DNA of 64,000 nucleotides from Fasciola hepatica (Eukaryota > Platyhelminthes > Trematoda > Plagiorchiida > Fasciolidae), in NCBI GenBank assembly GCA_948099385.1, contig CANUEZ040000020.1, positions 1,550,001 to 1,614,000 on the forward strand. Direction: 5' to 3'. The position numbers and the translations under genes were made by a program. The notes under the pieces were generated by a model, which was given only the letters and a program-made list of their open reading frames with translations, was not told the DNA's origin and did not search any database. Positions 56,819 to 64,000 of this stretch are shown piece by piece (within the stretch, counting starts at the first letter, position 1; each line of letters opens with the position of its first letter).

Positions 56819-57203
56819 CGAGAATCGTCCGTGGATGCCGATATATTTGCCTAAAATGTTAATTTACCATTTAAAACCACGGTCGCAAATCCGCTAGCGA
56901 CATGTTGCCCTTGCTATGCAAAAGACCCACATCATCCAATATGCCTCCAGTTCTTGTCCATATGTTCGCATCACCTGCACTCCTGAATTCCAAAGCAGCA
57001 ATATGACTGCCAAATGTAGAAGTATTCACAAGTTCCGCGCTGTCTAAGATGTAAAAGAACATTGTGTAGCTAACTAAATCCTACCAGCTGGACTTAAGCA
57101 AACAGCCGTCCCAGCGAAATCCGATGTAGACGCTCCTGCTTTTGACCTGTCTGGTGCTCGAAGCAACTAATGCAGTCTTCGGTTCGTGGCAAATTTTGAC
57201 GAA
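56819..57203 (-). CDS. Predicted host gene, upstream exons (uncharacterised)
   Basis: Three short exons join in consistent phase on minus. 57203-57085 (119 nt) encodes FVKICHEPKTALVASSTRQ and VYIGFRWDGCLLKSS, with donor TG|GTAGGA. A 45-nt intron follows. 57039-56975 (65 nt; acceptor TTAGACAG) encodes AELVNTSTFGSHIAALEFRS, with donor G|GTGATG. A 124-nt intron follows (acceptor CATTTTAG). 56850-56819 encodes KYIGIHGRFS, with donor TCG|GTACGC, or possibly a longer exon. I recognise no family. Same strand and orientation as the exons at 54.0-54.6 and 51.7-52.6 kb, so probably one gene. The junction across the intervening LINE repeat is not resolved. The smallest intron is unusually short. Confidence 0.4.
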
Positions 57204-57929
57204 CTAGGACGGGGAAATGTTCTTAAAAGCATTGTTAAAATAGTAAAATCTGTGTAATGTAAGAAGGAAGCTGAAATGTTGAGACCATCAGCGAACTGCC
57301 ACTTGTTTTAATGACTACAATCAGCACTATGAAACTGAGTTACTAGATCGATGCTCTGGGACAAACTCTCATTACTCGGAGTACTGGGTTAAAGAAACGG
57401 CCCGAAACAGAGTGTATTGTATTGCAGCAATTAGACTCAAGATTTTATTCCAAACTTGGCGAAAATATCGTCACCTCAGGACTGAATCATGAACAAGAAA
57501 CGGGCACAAACCAAACCTGAAAGCTGACCAGGGTAGACTAGCAGGTACGCTCCAGAAAATCGTGGCACACTGGAACAAACTGAGGCCAAACAACCTATAC
57601 AACTTGCTCTTTATCAAAAAATCTTGCGCCATAAATAATTCCTGGGCAGTGCAAAGAATTTATTTTTCCATCTTGATTAAAAATAGTCACTCAGATTCGA
57701 GAAGGACTGAAGTCGTGCTAGGGGGTGAATCTGCCCCATGGGGAGTGGGACTTTGTGCTGTCTGGGTCCGTATCTCTAGCCATCAGTGCTGAGACTATAA
57801 CCTGCGACGTCTGCTGGCCTACCTCGACCAGTCGTACCCGCCACATATCGGCTTCCGTTATTCGATACCCTACTTGAACTTCCCATCCAGGCACCGCAGC
57901 CAGTCTCCAACTAGTAGCTGCGCGATGCG
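57204..57929. other. No recognised gene
   Basis: It could hold further upstream exons of the minus-strand gene. TTACATTACACAG at about 57250 on minus is a possible acceptor, but no convincing frame was found. The frame at 57562-57792 plus is not recognised. Confidence 0.35.
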
Positions 57930-58860
57930 TTTGGCCGTCCATGAATAAGCATGTTCGTGCGTGGGCAAAACAGTGTCTACAATGTCCAGGTCCCTAAGTG
58001 CGCAGGCACCAAGATTCAGTTATCGGTACTTCTGCCATGCTCGATGCTTGCTTCGATCACGTCCACTTAGAAAAACTGGGTCCAGTGACCTATCGCACCG
58101 GGAATACCTAGTTAATAAAGTGCATCGATAGATTTACGAGATGGCCCGAAGCCATATCCATCCGTCTCGTCACGGCCGAATCAAGGGCTTGACACCTGAT
58201 AGAGCGATGGAAAGCTTTATATGATTGCCCTTCTACAGTCTACACCAGTTGAGGGCAAAATCTGAGTCACTCTTATTGCCTGCCTAATTCACACGCTGGG
58301 TACAGAAAGCATTCGCACGACCGCGTACTAGCCGGAATCAGATGGCCTAGTCGAAAGTTTCGTCGCCACGACGAAGTGGCTTTTAAAGCACACGAGAGCC
58401 TCCACTGGCACGAAACGTTACCCGTAGTGCTGCTCGGTGTCAGGATTCGCTTGGAGGTAGACATCCGATGTTTCGCCAAAGAACTTGTCTACGGCAAGAC
58501 TGTAAGATTGACTGAAGAATTCTTTGTCCAACGAAGTAAAGATTTACTCTTTCCACAGGCCCGTGCTCTTGGTTTTTCTACGTCATTGCAAATCTCACTC
58601 CGGAGCAGACTCAAAAGCAGCCTTGACAAGTCTTCGTTTCGACCGAACTCGAAACTTGTTTGCATGTACTCGTTCGTGTTGATTCGGTAAGGAAACCATT
58701 ACAACAGCCTTACGAAGCTCAATTTTGCGTGATTTCTTGTGACCATAAGGCCTTTGATGTTGATCGAAGCGGTTGCGTAGATACTGTTAGCATAGATCGT
58801 CTTAAAGTTGCTTGGTTTAGTTTGCACAGGACAGGCAACTGCTTCTGCCGGTCAAGCGCC
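57930..58860 (+). pseudogene. CsRn1-like gypsy integrase remnant
   Basis: The frame reads HVRAWAKQCLQCPGP (zinc-finger end), then FDHVHLEKLGPVTYRTG, where the usual HxDLVGPL has its catalytic Asp replaced by Glu. CIDRFTRWPEAISIR follows. The middle is broken. Near 58290-58350 it reads LGTESIRTTAY and ESDGLVESFVATT, with the catalytic Glu kept. The C-terminal half reads HETLPVVLLGVRIRLEVDI, AKELVYGKTVRLTEEFF, then HVLVRVDSVRKPLQQPYEA and CVDTVSIDRLKVAWF (to about 58820). In active elements it inserts cDNA into the genome. It is the same lineage as 35565-37420, and it lacks RT and gag. Stops in the core make it inactive. Confidence 0.87.
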
Positions 58861-59862
58861 CAGAATCGCTTCCTTGGTGTGCACACTGGTTACGCACCCT
58901 CCACTGCTCAGTATATTTCGTCGAATCCCTACTACGATCAAGACAAAAGCGTAAAACTTTATCGCTTAGCTATTACAAGAGACATTAGGTGTCGCTGGCG
59001 GTCACTGAGGAAGTATGCAACAAACGAAAAAGTCGATCACAATACACCTCAAAAGGACCTTAACGCCTCCCTTCATCCATCTGGTGAACGTCCTCTGAAG
59101 TGGCGACGAGGGATAATCTCGCTCAACTTAAGATCCAGGGCCTTCTATGGGGACTGAAAAGTCAGCAGGTTATCTATTCCATGAGGCAGACCGTTCCAAG
59201 TATTCACTACCCTGTTACCAAAGAAATGCGACCTAGCTACCAACCTGGCTTGGAATTTCGTCAACTACTTCTCGCGTGCTCTTGTTCGGGATCCTGAAGC
59301 CATCTAGAAAAGACTCCGGTTTAAGACCATAAAAACTTTTGAATACCCTAAACGTTTCTGCGCGACCTCCTCAGAATATCCTCCTTTCCGCGGAGGAGAG
59401 TTCGAAATCACGGAGCCTCTGTTCACGCACCTTTTCCCTCTACCACTCAAACTTTTACTTCCTAAGAAGCTGAACTTTCTCCAAGCAGGCCGATCAAGCC
59501 TGCACTGTACCTCCTAGATGAGGTCTTACAATAGCCATGTAAACTGGTAAGACCATTTCTTGCTTCCGGCAAGACTATACAGACAGCAATCTAAGGAATA
59601 AATCAGGAGCTTTTACTGCACCAGAGCTGTACTGGTCCGGCCATTTAAAATCGCTGTTCGCGATGACCCTGAGGTCTATAACCTTATTAACTGCTTCCAT
59701 GGTGGAATGGCCCCTAGTCGTGGGAGAAAGCCAGACTTTCTGCTGACCTTGACAACAAATGGCTTTTGCGGGCTTTCATTTGTTAGTCCCACCTGCGTGC
59801 CCAATCCAAGGGGGTTTCCGTATCCATGTCTAGGCACTGCCTACCCCCATATCCTACTACTT
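58861..59862. other. No recognisable gene
   Basis: Beyond the integrase end the plus frames (to 59157 and 59297) show no known motif; the first part may be the gypsy 3' region. The second half has scattered stops on both strands. No tail module was seen here for the minus LINE that follows. Confidence 0.4.
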
Positions 59863-60600
59863 TCAACTCGTCTGCCAAAATGAAACTAGGCGACTAAGGG
59901 CGGATGCCAGGTCGGTTATGTCTAACAAGAATGGTATCGAGCCCAAGACGCATTCTTGAGGTACACAGCTGGTGACGTCCACTAAACTACAGCACCTGTC
60001 TCCTACTTTGAAGTAAAATGCCCCGCATGAGAGAAAATCTATCAGCCACCTATGTAATGCTTCCTCTTTACCGAAAGTAGTCATCTTGCTCCGAAACAGT
60101 CTGCTTAACCGAGTCAAAATCCCCGCTAAAGTCAAGGCAACATACCTTGAACCCTTTACCTCCATACAGCTGTTGAGTTACTTTACCTTAGAAGCACAAG
60201 AGATTGGGCAGACAAGATTTATTCATTAGGAGTTCATACTGAGCCGGGCCCAACACGGAGTGCTCCAGTTAACTCTGACAGAAGTGAGCATGGGGGGTCT
60301 TCTCAGGAACTTTATGTAGAATGCAAGTCAGGCTTGCCGGCTTATAGCTGCCCACACCCGATTCGGGTTTACTCTCACGCTTTGCCACAAGCACAGCGCT
60401 GACCTTGGTCCAAAGTAGAACTGTACACCCTACATACCGACGGAACCATGATAGTCCCCAAAGCCTTGACGACAGAGGCATGAGGGCCACCTGCACCCGC
60501 CGACTTGTGGACATTTAATTCCTGCAGATGCCTGTGCACGATTCCCTCTGAAGGATTCGGTTCATTTAATTCCGGCGGAGGATGTATCAGCATCAAACTG
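59863..60600 (-). pseudogene. LINE H (second CR1-type lineage) reverse transcriptase
   Basis: On minus from 60596 the frame reads SEGIVHRHLQELNVHKSAG, then VPSVCRVYSSTLDQG (fingers). In another frame come KVSAVLVAKRESKPESGVGS, YKPASLTCILHKVPEKTP (NYRPVSLT region). From 60165 it reads ALHRWLIDFLSCGAFYFKV, GDRCCSLVDVTSCVPQECVL and GSIPFLLDITDLASALS (motif B, VPQGSVLG altered). Motif A is eroded (VALTLAGILTRLSR) and motif C has been lost at the truncated end. The fingers wording HLQELNVHKSAGPDG differs from LINE copies A-G, so this is another subfamily. Confidence 0.78.
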
Positions 60601-61160
60601 ACTGGTACCTTACTGTCTTTTCTACGTGCGCAACCAAAGTGTTCGCCCAGGGCATCTGTTTTGCTCTAATCATCGTTGGACAGTTGACCCGTCCCATCTT
60701 TTGTTAAGCCTTTTGATTGCAAGTAACTATAGAATTACTTCTACAATTTTTTCACGCATTTGGCTAATTTAGGCTTAGACTATTGCTTAGTAGTTCGCAG
60801 AAGACTCACCGTCAAATTTCGAAGCTTGGTATGATGAGTCTTATCTAGCAGTCTGTCGGAAGCTTCGCAAAGGTTCCAACTACGGTTTCCACTTTTGACG
60901 GCCTTGGCTGTTACACTCTTTCACCGCTTTGGTCTGCCCTCCTCACTCCTTCGTTTCAAGGGTGCAAACTTTCTCTGCAGGACACTGGTGATCTCTTTAT
61001 TAAATTCCAACGTTCCTCGACGGTAGGCATCTCTACCGCATGGTACTTCAGTTCCGTCACCCTAGCACAAAGCTTATCTACTTCCGTGCTACCAAAATTC
61101 TCAACCAGTCTTCAGGCCCACTTGGGCCGCCGCAAGCACAGGACGATCTTGACACAAGTG
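60601..61160 (-). other. LINE H linker, decayed
   Basis: Between endonuclease and RT, with no clear frame and many stops. The length (about 560 bp) fits the usual linker. Confidence 0.4.
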
Positions 61161-61780
61161 ATCACTCTTGCCTAAATGTGCTCAGTTTTGTAGCTCGGAT
61201 ACCTCTTTTGTGAGATTCGGTATTGCGAGGTCCAGCGGAAAGGGCGCTCATCCAGGTGTGTACCTGGTATCTTCTCTAAAGTGTTGGAGCAAAGTGTTTG
61301 TACGCAGCTACTCCAAGTATCTCCCTCTTGCCATCCCGGTTTGCAGACTTCGGCTATCCAATCAATGTGCGGTAGGCTGAGGTCACCCACTACGAGAGTT
61401 TTTCTTGCTTCCCTAACTAGTTTATTTGGAGTCCTAAGTAGGCGAACATCCTCGAAGCTGTTTGTGCTTGGTGCCCTGTAGACGCAGATAACTTTGGTTC
61501 TTCTGCCCGGGATGGTGACTGTAACCGCCCACATCTGAACTTTCTTAGTACATATCTAGGTCTGAGACTCAACATGGTAAGTACCAGACCGAAAAAGTAC
61601 GCCTAATCCTCCTCTGAGGCAACATTTATTTCTATCCTGCCTATGAATCGTGAGGTTGTTATTTACTAGTTCCGGCTTATGACCTTATCTAGGAAGCTGC
61701 ATTTCAGCATCGGCGATTATGGATGCGCTGTGCCCTCAAGAGGCTTTGGGAAGCCCCATATAGTTCGCTGAATCCCTGAA
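61161..61780 (-). pseudogene. LINE H endonuclease domain
   Basis: On minus near 61690 the reading is LVNNNLTIHRQDRNKCCLRG, then GLGVLFRSGTYHVES. From 61534 a 120-residue frame has RRTKVICVYRAPSTNSFEDV, KTLVVGDLSLPHIDWIAEV (GDFN block altered to GDLS), then LCSNTLEKIPGTHLDERPF. This is the apurinic-type endonuclease core. The ETW region at higher coordinates is not clear, and no SDH block was found in frame. It is inactive. Confidence 0.78.
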
Positions 61781-61959
61781 GTACTGCACGGGTTCGAGAT
61801 TTTGAGCTCAATGGCCCCGGTTATTGATGAAGTCTATGATCGTTCGTCGGATTCACCCAGTTCAAAAGAGTAAACGGAACGGGGGCGAAAACCTAAACAA
61901 GAGGCACGTGACATCAAGCGATGTCTCACCATGGACAGTGCCTTAACAGGAATGGGGGG
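61781..61959. other. Short spacer
   Basis: Lies between the endonuclease of LINE H and the C-terminal end of LINE I. No feature is recognised. Confidence 0.3.
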
Positions 61960-62680
61960 TACTACTTCTATAGATATAGCGGAATTGAAGTGCAATAAAA
62001 GACCGCTTTCTTGTCTGCGGACAAGGAATTTCTGGGGGGGGGGGGGTAATATAGAGGTCTAGCTTTTAGTTGAAGGTGGTTTCTTCTGTGACAGAACAAT
62101 ATCTTCTGAGAGAGCGTTCCATAGAGTAATAACCCTGTAGCCAGAAAAGTTAATTCATGGAGAGCCACGTGACCTCGGCTTAAAAACCTTAATGTTGTGA
62201 CCTCGGAGAGGAGAGGCTGGACAGACGGAGGAAAAGCAGTGGTTTAGAGGACGGATGTACTTACAAAAATTTATGAGGAATTCATTCCCAGAGATGTGCG
62301 GGGAGGGTCTTTAAATCTTATTCAGGACTCGAAAGACAGACTTTCTCGCAGGTCAATGATGGGAGAATGATGGTTGCCAATCTAACCAAAAACCGAACCC
62401 CTGGAGTCAGCCAACCCTTGACAGTGTGGCCGCTCCCTTATTGGAGATCGTACCCAGCGGCTCTGCCGAAGGACATGCCGGCATCTGTCATCAACAACGG
62501 GGGGGGGGTTCCAATCCTCAGGCCAGAGCTTCTTTTCACCAACCGCAGTTTGTGGGTGCTCAAAGCCTGAACTCCAGAGGGTTACTTCTTTCGCATTCAT
62601 GGCAATTTTCGATGCGAGGGTTGCCGGAAGACTATTTATATAGATCAAGAAATTTGACGATAGTGTGAAGCTCGCTAATA
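61960..62680 (-). pseudogene. LINE I reverse transcriptase C-terminal fragment
   Basis: On minus from 62648 the frame reads MIYINSLPATLASKIAMNAK, EVTLWSSGFEHPQTAVGE. This is the IYINDL...FADDxKLW region, with the catalytic Asp pair lost (AKE). The C-terminus at about 62200-62080 reads EVTTLRFLSRGHVALHEL, TFLATGLLLYGTLSQ, which matches the end of CR1-type RTs (RGHxxKL...NxFSxRVxxxWNxLP). It is separate from LINE H, because its RT lies upstream of LINE H's endonuclease. A run of G at 62034-62046 adds slippage. It is inactive. Confidence 0.72.
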
Positions 62681-63449
62681 GGAGATCAGAAAACTAACTC
62701 TGCACTGCCTGTTGACAATACTTCCGTTTCACCTCAAAGTCTGCATTTAGCGTTGCCTGCTACCACTGCGAATGAGACTGCCATCTCAAGTTTAATTCAG
62801 CGGCTCCCGCCTATAAATCCACCCGTAAATGAGGCTCCCGCCTTACTTTCCGGTCGGAAGGTATTTGCCCAGCACGCTTTCCTGACTAGGTTGAACACGA
62901 TCTTGATCTTTGCACTTCTCAGTAATAACCTTCGTGTTTGTCATTTCGACACGATTTGACATATATCATTAGTTAATACGGTGTACTAGTCAAGTCCACC
63001 GAGGTTGCTACACCGGGTTTTCATCTCCTTTCGTTTCACAGCACCTCACCAAATCTTGCGCTTCACCGGTCTTACGAAGTCCGGAGAACTCTGACTTCAA
63101 CATTTGCATCCTGGTTTTTTCTTATCGCTGCCGGTCCTAGCCACTGAGGAACCTGTCGGCCTGTCTTCCACATATCAAATAGGTTTACGCCTACTCGAAG
63201 CTGGACGCCGTTGGTGTGGCATACCTGGAAGATGATTCTCACAACCGACGATGTTGGCAGTGAATCTGGTTAACAGTCGGCAGTCATTCTACGGTTCCTG
63301 TGTGCCATGGATTCGGCCAGTCAGCATCCTACCGGACAGCTATATCCACGTACCACGGACACATTCACGAGCATGAGTGTCGTTTGCATTCCTTTCCCTC
63401 CCAGGCACTTTTAGAAAACCTTCCACTTTTTCTACAGGGGGACCGCTCC
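62681..63449. other. No recognisable gene
   Basis: Frames 62753-62959 and 63300-63527 show no known motif. It could be a gypsy flank before the R2 repeat. Nothing further is supported. Confidence 0.35.
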
Positions 63450-63835
63450 TGTGAGGTTAATTGTTTTGAGAAAATGACCGTTGCCTGGTCGCCATTTTGG
63501 ATCCACTTGCTCCACAATATTTTCTGACATTCGCCATCGACCTCACCGTCTTTTTCGGTTGCATACGTTTAACTGGTCCTACGTTTCCGAAGTTTCCGTC
63601 GGCTGCGTTTTTGAACCACATTCACATCCGATTCTCCATCGGTGATACGCGCTCGTGGTTCGCTCCCTGCTCAATCGTTGCGTTCATTTTTATTCTGTGT
63701 ATTTCTCGTATCGGCATTGCTTTGGTGCCAAGGTACACAGAATACGCTTCCGCATCTGACAACCGGTATGCGCCTTTTCTGTTCGTCCGATAGTGAGGAT
63801 TATGGTGGCACCTCACTGTGAGACAACACTCAAAT
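63450..63835. repeat. LTR-like repeat R2, copy 3
   Basis: TGTGAGGTTAATTGTTTTGA opens a segment that follows 47745-48165 closely: TTTTCTGACATTCGCCATCG, CGTTTAACTGGTCCTACGTT, CTCCATCGGTGATACGCGCT, TGTGTATTTCTCGTATCGGC, then GGATTATGGTGGCA. It ends near 63835. The sequence after it, to the window end, has no recognised gene. Confidence 0.7.
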
Positions 63836-64000
63836 GTCCCCTGCAAGCAATCTGAGGTTGACTTTGTCGGGTTCACCAGCAGCAGGTTCGAATGCTCCTT
63901 CCAAAGAGCTCGCTTTGAAAAGGCATTTTATCATAAATTACTCCAACATCCTCACATCTTGAGGAAACCGCCATTGTGTGCTGCCCTCGGCTGAAGTCTC

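Noticed and set aside
57718..57942. Minus frame MDGQTHRAATSWRLAAVPG as a host exon
   Set aside because: It overlaps the start of the gypsy integrase fragment on plus and has no convincing splice sites.
62034..62046. Long G run (and C runs at 8101-8110 and 49241-49252)
   Set aside because: Homopolymers without flanking repeats. They are likely slippage sites or sequencing noise rather than a functional element.
1..64000. CRISPR arrays, rRNA, bacterial promoters or operons
   Set aside because: No regularly spaced identical repeats and no rRNA cores were seen. Gene style, introns and retroelements are eukaryotic.

Overview
The window reads as eukaryotic, probably flatworm (tapeworm-like), repeat-dominated DNA. 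There are no bacterial-style operons, rRNAs, confident tRNAs or CRISPR arrays. Almost every recognisable protein similarity belongs to a retrotransposon. The LINEs are CR1-like (coiled-coil ORF1, apurinic-type endonuclease, reverse transcriptase with a FADD box). Three of the four Ty3/gypsy remnants have the character of the flatworm CsRn1-like lineage, including a gag finger read as FWFHRVF...CRQPC and integrase phrases such as CVDRFTRWP. The taxonomic assignment is inference from these families and from the short introns.

Layout. 1-930: decayed gypsy RT/RNase H. 1848-7049: a structurally complete LTR retrotransposon on the minus strand (313-bp LTRs, 5-bp target duplication, primer binding site, polypurine tract) with no gag-pol. 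Its interior holds two triplet-repeat blocks and nested LINE pieces. 7.05-14.5 kb: a long decayed CR1 on plus. 14.76-15.7 kb: a CR1 RT fragment on minus. 16.0-21.76 kb: CR1 on plus with a very long 3' UTR. 22.0-23.29 kb: a third plus RT fragment. 23.3-30.0 kb: a nearly full-length CR1 on minus. 30-35.5 kb: decayed, mostly unrecognisable. 35.56-37.42 kb: gypsy RNase H-integrase. 37.4-42.48 kb: little recognisable. 42.49-47.5 kb: CR1 on minus. Its 3' 1.49 kb is an almost identical inverted copy of 20231-21720, and one copy carries a 412-bp LTR-like insertion. 47.7-51.37 kb: gypsy gag-protease-RT-RNase H. 51.74-57.2 kb: exons of what looks like a real spliced host gene on minus, interrupted by about 2 kb of LINE-related tandem repeat. 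57.93-58.86 kb: gypsy integrase. 59.86-62.68 kb: two fragments of a second LINE lineage on minus. 63.45-63.83 kb: a third copy of the LTR-like repeat.

The most informative objects are: (1) the LTR element without gag-pol, whose nearly identical LTRs enclose older-looking LINE sequence; (2) a shared family of LINE 3'-end modules carrying a GACCATGGTC palindrome or a CTCCGAAATAAACCATTATT end; (3) the 1.49-kb inverted repeat with one occupied and one empty insertion site; and (4) the spliced gene, whose last three exons join in consistent phase. No coding retroelement here is intact: stops, frameshifts and lost catalytic residues are noted for each. All identities are judged by eye, without database searches.
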